64,000 nt of DNA from Bettongia penicillata ogilbyi (taxonomy: Eukaryota > Chordata > Mammalia > Diprotodontia > Potoroidae), in assembly GCA_023548195.1 (NCBI GenBank), contig JAJHZJ010000419.1:624273-688272 (forward strand). Reading direction: 5' to 3'. Below are positions 35,216-46,240 of this stretch, piece by piece (position 1 is the first letter of the stretch; every line of letters begins with the position of its first letter). The translations under genes were made by a program, and so were the position numbers. The notes under the pieces are model-generated. The model did no database searches, was not told the origin of the DNA, and worked only from the letters and a program-made list of their open reading frames with translations.

Positions 35216-35224
35216 TGAGAGATG

Positions 35225-36110
35225 TCATGAAGGTAGAAATGACAAGATGTGGAACAGATTGGATATGCTGAGTGTGTCAAAGATGACAGCAAGGTTGCAA
35301 GAATAAATGAAAGGCAGCATGGTGGGGCCTTCAACAGTAACAGAAAAGTTTGGAAAAGGGGTAGATTTGGAGGCAAAGATAATGAATTATGTTTTGTACA
35401 GGTTGAGTTTAATATGCTAGTTCAAGATTCCAAAAGCCAGTTTATGATGCCCAACGGGAACTTAAGAGAGAAAAAAAAGAGTTGGATAAATAGATCTGAG
35501 AATTATCTACCGAAAGATGAAATAAACACATAGGAGCTGATGAGAGCATAACACAAGATGCTTATATATAAGGGGGAGGAGAAGAGGAATCATAACAAAG
35601 ACTTGAGAGTCAACAAGGTTAATGAGGATGACTGGTATAAAGATTCAGCAAGGGAGACTGAAAAATGGTGAGGCTTCTATGATTCTCTGCTAAACAAGAA
35701 CCAGGACAGAGAATTTTCATAGAGAGCTGAGTATCTAAGAGAAGAGGGTGATCAAAGAAAGGTCAAAAAGGATAAGAGTTGAGAAATAGTCTTGAAAATT
35801 TCATAGTTAAGATAGCATTGGAAACTTTGTAAAGAGCACTTTCAGCTGAGTGCTTAGGTTGCAAGCCAGATTACAGAAGGTTTAGAATCAAGTGAATGAA
35901 GAGGGAGTAGAAGCATCTAATTTAGACTTACAGAACTTAACTGATGAAGGAAGGAGCGATATAGGATGACATTTACTGGGGAAGGTAGAATGAAGCGAGA
36001 ATTTTTAAGAATGGGGGAGACATGAATGCATTTGTAAGCAGTAGGGAAGGAGCTCATAGGGAGAGAATGAAAATTAAAGAGAGTGGCATCAGGGTTAGAA
36101 CAATCTGCTT
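35225..36110 (+). other. Purine-rich 0.9 kb stretch, possibly an ancient repeat
   Basis: Unusually purine-rich on the plus strand (gagtgtgtcaaagatgacag, caaggttgcaagaataaatg, tggaggcaaagataatga, gcaagggagactgaaaaatg). The phrase order resembles an ancient mammalian interspersed repeat that I cannot name. It has no sustained frame. Confidence 0.3.
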
Positions 36111-36519
36111 AAGAATATGAGGTGGCATGGGATCAAGGGTACATGAAGAAGTGTTTGCTTCTTCATGTGATACAAGTAGGGACATTTATTCTTGTGATTC
36201 AAGGGTAAAAATGAGATAGTAGGGAGGAAAATATTTGTGATGTGAGATGTGGAAGAGGAGAAAAGGAGCCCTTGGGGAATGGTCTCAGCTGATATGACAT
36301 GGTAAGACCTGCATTGGAAGTATGATATGGAATACCAAGATTTCAAGTAGCTACTGTAAGTAAGTGGGAGAGTTAAACAATTAAGGAAGTATAAAAAATT
36401 GTTTGCTGCAATTGTGTGTTCAATATTAGTGGCCCTATTGAGAATATGTAAGAGAAATTTATGATGGACCCACTCAGCAAGAATTTTTTGTAAGTTTATA
36501 TTGATGAATTTTTAATATC

Positions 36520-36976
36520 ATCATATTTTCCTCAGTTTCCTTCCCTTTTGCCTTCCAGAGTCATAGCATATAACAAATAGATGTTTTTAAAGATAATAAA
36601 AAGAAGGAATAAATCAGTATAAAAGATCAATACTTTAAAAAGAAGCCAAAAACATGTATAATATGCAACATCTATGGACTCTCCATTTCAACAAATGGTT
36701 AGGTTGAGGGCTTCTTCTCATATCACCTCATTCAAGTCATGATTGTTTTTTGTAATATTTATACATTCACTTTTGATTTATGCATATGGTTATTCTTTCC
36801 ATTTTTATAGTTCTACTTATGTATATTGTTTTCTTGGCTTTACTAATTTTACTCTGCAATGGTTGATGGACATCTCTCCATACTTTTCTGTATTCATCAC
36901 ATACATCATTTCTTATAGCTCACTATTGCTCTATCACATGAATGTACCACAATTTGTTTAGCCATTCCCCAGTCAA
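36520..36976 (-). mobile_element. LINE-1-type 3' fragment
   Basis: The plus strand ends caatttgtttagccattccccagtc (in parts), preceded by ttcatcacatacatcatttc. This is the complement of an ORF2 C-terminal/3' region like that at 63600-64000. It stops where the TNPO1-related segment begins. Confidence 0.6.
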
Positions 36977-37073
36977 AGGACTTCCACTGAGCAGAAGAAG
37001 CAAGCAGTAGTGCAGCACCAGACTGTGGCAGCCCTGCTGCTGGCAACTGTTCAGCTTTCTTTCCCAGCGCAAA
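36977..37073. other. GC-rich segment between LINE fragment and TNPO1 retrocopy
   Basis: gactgtggcagccctgctgc, tggcaactgttcagctttct. It is richer in GC than anything nearby and does not match the transportin reading frame. It could be 5' sequence carried with the retrocopy. Confidence 0.3.
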
Positions 37074-38847
37074 CAAAAACTGGAACAACTCAATCAATAT
37101 TCTGACTTTAACAACTACCTAATTTTTGCTTTTACAAAATTAAAATCTGAACATGAACCCACAAGGTCTTTGAGTGACCTCATTATGAAGAATAATATGA
37201 AAGTACACTTTCACAACTTCTCAAATGGATTAACAGAATTTGTTGAGTGAATGTCTGAATAATATTGGTGACTCCTCCCCCTGTAATCAGAGCCACTGTG
37301 GGTATTCCAATTACAATGGTTGCCTTCAAGGGGGAATTACAGAACTGGCCTGAGCTCTTGCCAAAGTTCTGTAGCTTGTTGAAATCTGAAGATTCTAATA
37401 TATGTGAAGGAGCATTTGGAGCCCTTAAGAAAATTCGTGAAGATTCTGTTGAAATTTTAGATAGTGATGTTTTAGACTGTCCACTTAACATCATGATTCC
37501 TAATTCTTTTTACAATTGTCCAAGCATAGTATTCTCAAAATAAGGTCTCGTGCTGTTACATGTGTCACTCAATTTATCATCAGCAGAATCAAAACTCTGA
37601 TCTTACACACTGATTCTTTTATTGAGAATCTATTTGTATTGACTAGTGATGAATAAGTATGTAAAATATGTGTTGGGCTTGAGGGATACTTCTTGAAGTA
37701 TGAGTATGAATATGAATTCATATGAATAATATAATTTAGTACATGTTTCAGAGGACCCAAGAACAAGATGAAAATGTGACTTTGGAAGCTTATGAATTTT
37801 GGCTTACTTTGGCTTAACAGTCAATCTGCAATGATGTATTCTGTAGACATCTTTCTAAGTTGATTCCTGTATTAGTAAAGGGAAAGAAATAAATATTTAG
37901 AATTAAATATTATTCTATTTAAAGATGATGTTGAAAGTGATGAATCTGTTCCTGATAGCCAACAAGATATAAGGTCTCATTTTCATCAGTCATGAGTGGT
38001 TCAGCAGCATGGTGAAAATGGAATTGATGAGGAGAAAGATGATGAAGATACAATATCTGACTGGAATCTAAGAAAGTGTTCTACTGCCCTCCTAGATGTC
38101 CTGACAGATGTGTTGTGGGATGAACTTTTGCCACATGCTGTGCACCTCTTGAAGAAACTACGTTTTCATCTTGAAGGGATAGTTTAAAAAAGTAAACACT
38201 TCACTTTAGTCTTAGAGCAGTTGCAGAAGGTTGTATGCAGAGTATGATACCATATCTGCCCGAACTCATCCTTCATCTTATTCAGTACCTGTCTGATAAA
38301 AATGCTCTTGTATATTTCATTACAAGCTGCTTGGCCACTATGCACACTGGCTAGCTAGCGAGCCACCAGATGCACACTTGAAGCCATTAATGATAGACTT
38401 ACATAAAAGTCTTTTAAATAGCAAAAAAAGACTACAAGAAGCTATCTGCTGTGCCTTTGCTACCCTGGAAGATGAGTCTTATACAGAGCTTTTTCCCTAC
38501 CTTATATACATACTTGATAACCCTTATCTTCATATTTATTTAATGCTAGAATAAGAATTTGCTTATTCTTTGTGATGCCGTAGGAACATTAGTAGATTCT
38601 ATAGGACATCATTTAAATAAACCAGAATATATGCAGATGCTAATATCTCCACTAATCCAAAAATGGAACATGCTAAAAAATGAAGATAAAGATGTCTTCT
38701 CTTTACTTGAGTGCCTGTCTTTATTTGCCATTGCCCTGCAGTCTGGCTTCCTTCTGTCCTGTGAAGCTGTGTATCAATGATGTGTGAACTTTGTCCACAA
38801 GTCTCTTACACAAGCCATTTCAAACAATGCTTTACCCTATCAATATG

Positions 38848-39127
38848 AGGCTTTTGATAAAGATTTTATGGCTGTAGCCTTTGCTTTACTCTCAGTTCGA
38901 AGTAACATTCTAACAATGGTATACCAATGCATACAGGATAGAATGCCAGAAGTTCAACAGAGTTCCTTTGCCTTGTGAGGTGACCTGACAAAGGCATGCT
39001 TCCAGCATATTAAACCTTTCACAGCTGATTTCATTTCAATATTAGGAACCAACCTAAATCCAGAATTGATTTCAGTCTACAGCAATGTTACATGGGCAAT
39101 TATGGAAATTTCAATTCAAGTAGATAT
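38848..39127 (+). repeat. Left arm of 280-bp inverted repeat inside the TNPO1 pseudogene
   Basis: Equal in length to 39855-40134 read in reverse, without gaps, with about 16 mismatches by my count (about 94% identity). The arms are separated by 727 bases. Confidence 0.92.
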
Positions 39128-39389
39128 AGAGATGCAGCCTTATATTTCAGCGGTGTTGAACCAGCTTGTAGAAATCATTATCAGACCCAACTATCAAAGA
39201 CGTTGTTCGAAAATATAGCAATAGTAATTGGCCATCTTGGTTACATTTGTCCTCAAGAGGTAGCCCCCATGCTACAGCATTTTATAGGGCCCTGGTATAC
39301 TTCTCTAAGGAATGTAAGGAACAGATGAGGGAAAGGATTCAGCATTTTGTGGGATTTTTACTGTAATCATCAGTGTCAACCCCAATGGT

Positions 39390-39560
39390 ATAATCCTATA
39401 TATATATGGGATTATCTCTATACATATATATATACACATATACACATTATATTATACATACACATTATGTGTACATATATACATATTCCTACATATATAT
39501 ACACATGTATGTATGCTTATATATATACATATATGTATATACATATACATATGTACATTT
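39390..39560. repeat. TATA/CATA microsatellite within the pseudogene
   Basis: Alternating atatatacat words occupy the position where the parent codes for about ten residues between NPxGxIxx and the block that resumes at catgctgttgcatcatag (39564). Confidence 0.93.
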
Positions 39561-39727
39561 TTTCATGCTGTTGCATCATAGATTAGTTGAAAAGATGGTC
39601 TCAGAGACATGTTCTGTAAGATCTTCATGGATTTAAAAATTAAGTTGGGGATGAAAATTGGAGGTGTTTCTCTGACCAATTTCCTCTTCCTTTAAAAGAG
39701 CTTCTTGCAGCTTACTATAGTATTTAA

Positions 39728-39854
39728 TTTCATGCACTTAAGCTACAGTCCTAATTAAGGGACTTTCAGTCTTGGGAGGTTATGAGGAGGCCTCTGAAGC
39801 CAGGGAAAATCCTACCTTTTACAGGGGAAGGGAATACAGTATGACATGACACTA
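39728..39854 (+). pseudogene. TNPO1: TNPO1 retrocopy 3' UTR start
   Basis: Continues directly after the stop codon (tttcatgcacttaagctaca, aattaagggactttcagtct) up to the inverted arm. Identity as TNPO1 3' UTR is inferred from contiguity. Confidence 0.55.
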
Positions 39855-40134
39855 ATATCTACTTGAATTGAGATTTCCATAACTGCCCATGTAACATTGC
39901 TGTAGACTGAAATAAATTCTGGATTTAGGTTGGTTCCTAATATTGACATGAAATCAGCTGTGGAAGGTTTAATATGCTGAAAGCATGCCTTTGTAAGATC
40001 ACCTCACAAGGCAAAGGAACTCTGTTGAAATTCTGGCATTCTATCCTGCATGCATTGGTACATCATTATTAGAATGTTACTTCGAGCTGAGAGTAAAGCA
40101 AGGGCTACAGCCATGAAATCTTTATCAAAAGCCT
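39855..40134 (-). pseudogene. TNPO1: Inverted duplicate of TNPO1 pseudogene segment (right hairpin arm)
   Basis: On the minus strand it encodes [20 protein letters not shown], then [17 protein letters not shown] and a TGA (40006-40004) at the same codon as the plus-strand copy. It also shares the 15-codon loss between LLS and RSNI and the WA(I/V)MEIS change. Shared defects mean both arms come from one pseudogene lineage and not from two independent reverse transcripts of the live gene. Confidence 0.9.
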
Positions 40135-43100
40135 GAGTTAAGTGAATGTTGGGAAACGTTTTAACATCTGGAGCCTTTGTGGGTGGAAATCTGTCTCCTA
40201 TTATAACTCCACATTGGATTTTGAAGAAGCAAAAAAAGAGAGTTTGTTCACAAAATAGCACATTCTGAAATATTATGGGAAATTATACCAAAACAAGAAC
40301 TATATAATTGAACCATAGGGATAATTAAGAGAAAAAATTCTTTAGCACACGTTAAAGTAAACCTAAGAATGGGGGCTACAAATAGTAAAAATACTTTTTT
40401 TTAAATTTAATATAACAGTTTTCTACATAATTTTCCTAGTTGATAGGATTTCTAGTTATTTGCATGTTAAGGAAGAACTATTCAAATGAATTTAATACAG
40501 TTAAAAATGGAGCTTGCTTCCCACAGTAGAGGCAAGGTGCTGTGAGTTACAATTTAGGTACCCCAAAGAAGCTGGAAATAAAAAAAGACAAACTAAAACA
40601 AAATGAAGCACACTGTGAAATGCCAAATGTGTCACTCCTTCACCTTTTGGCGGATGAGAGTAGTAAAAATCAGGGAGGGCTATATCACACTAAAGACTGA
40701 CATTTTAATTTTATATTTAAAACATTAATGTAGTGAATATAACTTGACTGTGGTACTTCATTAGATTTAATTTTTAAACCAAGGCATTGTTAATGTGCAG
40801 TTTAATGTTCAGGCATGCATTCTGGCTCATAGTGATTGAAAATAATTTAAATTAGTGAGAAATAGTGTGCTTTCATCACTTAGAGTAAGACTTTTTTTTA
40901 TTTACCTGTTGCACCATTTTGTGTTGCAGTTTGCCAATTCAATATAGCCCTACATTTAAAATTCCTTTAAGATTCAGTGAATTTTATTTTCATTAAGACT
41001 ATAAATACAAAGTATTGTAGTTTGCAATTAGGCCTTAACATATCTTTTTTTAGGATCTGTTAGGAATAAGATTGAAATTGTGTTGTTGTAACCTGTATGA
41101 GGCAGAAAACTGGTAGATCTGTGTAAAACCTTTACTTCTGTGATGCTAGTGTGATGTGTTTTCTGCATGGTTATATATCACTAGTAATTTTATCGAAACT
41201 TCTAAAACTAAGTTTCACGATCCATAATTAGGAAAGGCTGCATAAATGTTTGTTGGCATTGTCAAGACAATTGTAGAAGCTGAAGACATGATTATAATAT
41301 TTCATTGTTTATTCCCAACTCAACATATACTTTCTAAGTTTCTTTTTTGATCAGTGCATGCTCTTCAAAAGATGTTTAAGTTATGGATATAATTCAGGAT
41401 CCTTGCACTGTATGGCCCACCCTAATGGCCTTCTGTGCCATTGAGCACAGGGGAGAGTTAGAAAAGATGAAGACCGAAGAAGAACAAAAGGAGTTTTCAA
41501 ATAAGTGTATGACAACATGAGAAGATGCGTTGGTCACATGGCAAATTTGGGAAATGACAAATAGACAATAAAAGTGTTCCTGGTAAACTGGGTGAACCTA
41601 CCAGGAAAAACATTTGGGCACAACATGGCCAATAACAACACAAAATGTTCAGACATGCGTGAGTTGCCATGTATCATTATTTGAATGACCTCCCAAATTT
41701 GAGTAGATCATCTGCTAACTATGGCAAAGTTTTGTTGTTGTGGTCATCACTATTTTTATAAATATCTTCAAATGTTACCAAGCTGATCTATTTTTATTAC
41801 CATCTAAATTTGCCATCCAAATGCTTAGCCTATTCCTGTTTTAAATCGGTAATGTTGTACCAGTGGATTTCCTACAGTACAGAAGACCTCCTCCTAAGTA
41901 TGTTAGCTTAGTAGCCTGTCTACAGATGGTATTCAGTGATGGGATCTGCAAATGTGTACTTTTCCCCTCCTAGACTTAAAAGAAGCTAGGAACAGAGATA
42001 CCTAATCTCATCTCTGCTCCTAAACTTCTAATATAGTTAGATTAGCATATAGCTCCACATTCTGAAGTCATTTTAACACCAGTCTTACCAGTTGCCTTGC
42101 TACTTTGATCTAGAGATTTTAACCCCTTCATCTCCATTTTTTCCCCTGGGACCTGTTTTATCTATTAGTGAATGCTTTATCTGGCCCTCTGTCTTGCCAA
42201 GACTTCTCTTCTCTACAACAGTTTTGGAAACATGATCAAATCAACTCTCACTATAACTGGTAGGAGTGTATCAAGCTAAAATGCCCCTCATTTTTTATTT
42301 TATCTTTGCCATTAGGATGTGAAGCTCTGTATATGTAGGAACTATCTTTGTTTTTCTATCACCAGCACCTAGCAAGGTGCCTGACATATAACACTTAATA
42401 CCTGCTTTTACACTTTTATAAATCAAGTCAATTTGTTGTAATGGGGCAAATGTGATCAGTGTAGACTGCCACTTAAGGCAATGCAGGATCAAATGGTCCC
42501 TTCATTACATCAAATCTGATGAAGGTATTTTCTGAATTATTATTTCTGGTATTTACTGTAACTGAGGTTGTTCGTCTTAACAGTAAGCAATAGAGAGCAG
42601 CCCTTTTTCTCAGAAAGTAGAAGCAACTTCAGCATTGTGCTGAGTAAACACTCTGTAGGATATAATGCTATCATAAATACATTTAATTTAAATTACCCAA
42701 ACTGACTGAATCATTCCATTTCTACTCCCTAGACCCTTTTTGTTGGGAAACATTTTGATTAAAACTATACTTAAAAGATGCTTATTATTACCAGTGGTAA
42801 AGATCCTAACCCAGCAATGTGGGTTTACAGTACTTTTGTTGACTAAAAACAAAGTTGAAAATGGAATACTTCTGTCTCTTTCAATAATGCAATGAGGTTG
42901 CCCATCACAGTTACTGGATTCCATAATGAAAAAGAGAATTCTGATGACTTGTTTTTAACAGCTGTAAAAAGAAACAACTGCTCAGCTGCTGTATATCTAA
43001 TTCAATGTCCTTTACTGTAAAGAAAGGTTTTACAGTAAAAACTGGCTCACCTGATATTCTATCAACCAGAATTCTATTATCCAGCATTTTTACATTTCTT

Positions 43101-43242
43101 TAATACCATGATAACTAAGGTTCATAATGACAAACCAAAGTCATGCAAATATTTCTCACAAAACTGACATAGAGTAAAACAAAAGAAAATCAGAAAAGCA
43201 ATACATATGATGACTGAAATAATGTAAGAGAAAAACACACAT
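40135..43242 (+). other. UTR-like non-coding sequence, possibly the rest of the TNPO1 retrocopy 3' UTR
   Basis: AT-rich sequence without repeats that I recognise, apart from an L2-end-like piece at about 42330-42420. It reads like long vertebrate 3' UTR (tttaaaccaaggcattgtta, tgtgcagtttaatgttcagg). A block at 41395-41690 (ggtcacatggcaaatttggg, cagacatgcgtgagttgcca) looks like a decayed coding or repeat sequence that I cannot identify. No poly(A) end was located. Confidence 0.3.
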
Positions 43243-43256
43243 AAGAAAATAGTTGG

Positions 43257-43290
43257 GGGGGGGCGGAGCCAAGATGGCGGAGTAGAAGGA
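43257..43290 (+). promoter_or_regulatory. Element start with YY1-like site (ccaagatggcgg)
   Basis: The word ccaagatggcgg at 43269-43280 lies about 13 bases from the element start. That matches the YY1 core and the position of the YY1 site known to set the transcription start of human L1. In the 17662 copy the motif is altered to ccaagatgacgg. Function here is inferred. Confidence 0.5.
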
Positions 43291-43736
43291 CGCACGTTTA
43301 CGAGCTCCGAAACCAAAGCCAATAGAATTAATGTAAAAAGAGACCCCCATAACTTCTGGGTCAATACAAGGTGTGCAGAAAAGGAGTGGAAGAGATTTCC
43401 GTGTCAGAAAGCCTGAAGAGCCATCCCCAGGGTCCGTCACGCCCCGGAAAGCGGAACCCACCCCAACGCTGCCCTGGCCGCGGCCCCAGAGAAGCTGACC
43501 CGAGCAGGCTTCAGGGACGGAAGCTCCGGCAGCCGGGAAAGTCCCTCTGCCCACAGAAGCTACAGGTCAGTGAGAGAGGCTGGGCTGGAGGAGGGGAGCG
43601 GAGTGTCTCCGCACCTCGGGAGGAAGTGGCGGCGGCAGAGATGGGGGCAGGAAGCGGCCGAGGCAGAGGGGTGGGCGGCGGCTGAGGCGGCAGCAGCCCG
43701 GGACTCAGGAATCCCGCAGCAGCAGGCAGGATCTAC

Positions 43737-43960
43737 ATTACGGAAGGTTTCTGCATAACACCTGAGGGAGCTGAGCGTGGGAGATGGCCCTGCCCCCACC
43801 CCACTCTATTACTGAAGGCTTCTGCATAAAGCCCCTGAGAGAACTGACCCTGGGAGGTGGGCCGCCCACCCCGCCCCCACCCGCTCCATTCCTGAAAGTC
43901 TCTGCATAAAGCCCCTGAGGGAACTGAGCCTGGGAGGCGGCCCTGCCCCCACCCCAGCAC
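43737..43960 (+). repeat. Three tandem 5' UTR monomers (71-80 bases each)
   Basis: Units at 43737-43807, 43808-43887 and 43888-43960 each read attactgaaggcttctgca-like, then taaagcccctgagggaactg-like, then a GC-rich end with gcccccacc. They are recalled in fewer copies by the other HAL1-like elements in the window. Confidence 0.85.
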
Positions 43961-44091
43961 CTGAACTAAAGCTCACTGATTGACAACCAGCAGGAGGAAA
44001 GCCCGTTTGAATTTCAGACCCCAAACACTAGCTGAGCGGATCCAGGTGGGGGTGGAAAGGAATCTCAGAAGTCAAGTAACTGGCTGGGAAA

Positions 44092-45194
44092 ATGCCTAGA
44101 AAAGGGAAGAAAAATAAGAATATAGAGAGTTTTTTCCAACAAATGCAAATGATCCCGACCTTTGGATCTGATGAAGATGAGGACGTATTCTTGCCATCAG
44201 GAAAAGATGTGGAGGGTGGGGCCTCAGTACCCCAGACACCACAGGGGGGTGTCGGGTGGGCTCAGGCCTTGGAAGAGCTCAAAAAGGATTTTGAAAAGCA
44301 AGTTAGACAGGTGGAGGAAAAACTGGGAAGAGAAATGAGAGAGATGCAAGAAAAGTATGAAAAACGGGTCAATACCTTGGTAAAAGAGAACCAAAAAAAT
44401 GCTGAGGAAATTAACACCTTGAAAAATAGGCTCACCCAATTGGCAAAGGAGGTTCAAAAAGCCAATGAGGAGAAGAATGCTTTCAAAAGCAGAATGAGCC
44501 AAATGGAAAAAGAGGCTCAATAACTCACTGAATTTAATGGTTCTCTCAAAATTAGAATGGAACCAATGGAGTCTAATGACTTTACAAGAAACCAAGAAAT
44601 CACCAAACAAAACCAAAAGAATGAAAAAATGGAAGAGAATGTGAACTATCTCATGGGAAAAACAACTGACCTGGAAAATAGATCCAGGAGAGACAATTTA
44701 AAAATTATGGGACTACCTGAAACTCATGATCAAAAAAAGAGCCTAGACATCATCTTCCGTGAAATTATCAAGGAAACTGCCCTGACATTCTAGAACCAGA
44801 GGGCAAAATAAGTATTGAAAGAATCCATCGATCACCACCTGAAAGAGATCCAAAAAGAGAAACTCCTAGGAACATTGTGGCCAAATTCCAGAACTCCCAG
44901 CTCAAGGAGAAAATCTTGCAAGCAGCTAGAAAGAAACAATTCCAGTACTGTGGAAATACAATCAGGATAACTCAAGATCTAGCAGCTTCTACATTAAGGG
45001 ATCGAAGGGCGTGGAATAGGATATTCCAGAAGGCAAAGGAACTAGGACTCAAACCAAGAATCACCTACCCAGCTAAACTGAGTATAATACTTCAAGGGAA
45101 AATATGGTCTTTCAATGAAACAGAGGACTTTCAATCATTCTTAATGAAAAGACCAGAGCTGAAAAGAAAATTTGACTCTCAAACACAAGAATGA
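44092..45194 (+). pseudogene. ORF1 of the HAL1-like element, two disabling lesions found
   Basis: The frame codes for an L1 ORF1p-like protein of about 367 residues if the breaks are ignored. Order: basic start MPRKGKKNKNIESFF, acidic patch (about residues 27-45), coiled coil from about residue 62, RNA-recognition domain with RRDNLKIMGLPE (about 44685-44725), and C-terminal domain ending ITYPAKLSII ... KRPELKRKFD. The breaks are a nonsense codon TAA at 44521-44523, where the left-edge copy has AAG, and one missing A in the run near 44773 that shifts the frame. After that the reading continues open to TGA at 45192-45194. The known role of the family is RNA binding and ribonucleoprotein assembly. 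No active protein is expected from this copy as it stands. Confidence 0.85.
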
Positions 45195-45324
45195 GAAGAA
45201 GCATGAAAAAGGAAACAGCAAAGAGAAGTATTAAGGGACTTACCAGAAGTGAACTGTTTACATTCATACAGGGAAAGACAATATTTCTAACTCTTAAAAC
45301 TTTTCAGTATCTGGGTAGTTGGTG

Positions 45325-45390
45325 GGACCACACATACACATGTACATGCATGCACACACATACACACATGCACACACATACAGAGACAGA
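45325..45390 (+). repeat. (CA)n-rich microsatellite in HAL1 3' UTR
   Basis: acacatacacatgtacatgc and gcacacacatacacacatgc words, at the same place in the element as in the other copies. Confidence 0.9.
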
Positions 45391-46196
45391 GAGCACAGAT
45401 TGAACTGAATAGGATGGGACCATACCTTAAAAGAAATTAAGGTAAATGGTGAGAGAGAAATGTAGTGGGAGGAAAGAGGGGGAAATGGAAGGGGGTAACT
45501 ATATGTCATTTAAGAGGCAGGTAGGAGATTTTTTTAGTGGAGGGATAAAGAGGAGAGCTGAGAAAAAAAAATACAAGAAGTTTACCCTTATCACATTTGA
45601 CTAAACGAAGGAGTGAAATGCACACTCATTTTGGTATGAAAACCTATCTTACAGTATAAGAAAGTGGGGGAGAGGGAGATATTGCAAGGGGGGGATAATG
45701 GAAGGGAGGGCAAAGGGAGGAGGGAGCAATTTGAAGTCAACACTTGGGGAGGGACAAGATCAAAAGACAGAAGAGAAACAATGAGGGGCAGGTTAGGAGG
45801 GATGGTAATCCAGTTAGTCTTAGACAACATGACTATCAGGGAGGTCATTTGCAAAACTACACAGATAAGGCCTATATTGAATTGCCTGCCGTCCCAAAGG
45901 GAATGGGTGGGGAGGGAGGGATGGGGAGAATTTGGAACTCAAAGTTTTAGGAACAACTGTTAATATTGTTGTAGCAACTAGGAAAGAAGACATACAGTTA
46001 ATGAGGAATAGAAAGTCATCTGGCCCTACAGGAGAAAAGAGAAGATGGAGACAAGAGAAGGGAGGGATGACAGAAGAGAGGGCAAATTGGAGACAGGGAA
46101 AATTACATTGCTTGGGGTATTGGGGTGGGGGGAGGGGATAAAAGGGGAGAAAATTTGGAACCCAAAAATTTGTGAAAATTAATGTAAAAAGTTAAA

Positions 46197-46240
46197 TAAA
46201 TAAATGAATGAATGAATGAATGAATGAATGAATGAATGAG
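46197..46240 (+). repeat. (AATG)n tail of the HAL1-like element
   Basis: aataaataaatgaatgaatg repeats immediately before the 3' target duplication. An example of a retrotransposon tail turned microsatellite. Confidence 0.93.

Larger units (their letters stand above)
37074..39727 (+). pseudogene. TNPO1: Processed pseudogene of transportin-1 (karyopherin beta-2)
   Basis: Transportin-1 is the HEAT-repeat import receptor that carries PY-NLS cargoes through the nuclear pore. Here its coding sequence runs without introns from near the N terminus ([18 protein letters not shown] at 37074) to the end (LKELLAAYYSI then TAA at 39725-39727), which is the signature of an L1-made cDNA copy. Recognisable blocks include [18 protein letters not shown] (from 37330), the acidic loop before [12 protein letters not shown] (near 38050), [10 protein letters not shown], and [10 protein letters not shown]. 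It is dead: many frameshifts and stops (for example TGA at 38976-38978), sequence that no longer matches near 37640-37740, a 15-codon in-frame loss at about 38894, and an AT microsatellite at 39390-39560. I judge TNPO1 rather than TNPO2 from the block at 37330-37500, from memory of the family. Confidence 0.9.

Noticed and set aside
40004..40261. Minus-strand 85-codon frame as a small gene
   Set aside because: It is the inverted piece of the TNPO1 pseudogene and ends at the pseudogene's own premature stop.
39855..43242. A second independent TNPO1 retrocopy made by twin priming
   Set aside because: The order (inverted coding piece, then UTR-like sense sequence) would fit, but the inverted piece shares private stops and a 15-codon loss with the first copy, which favours duplication of the pseudogene.
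43371..43960. GC-rich frames in the HAL1 5' UTR (about 60-130 codons)
   Set aside because: Open because of low A/T content and monomer repeats. The frames are not kept between copies at 722 and 18121.
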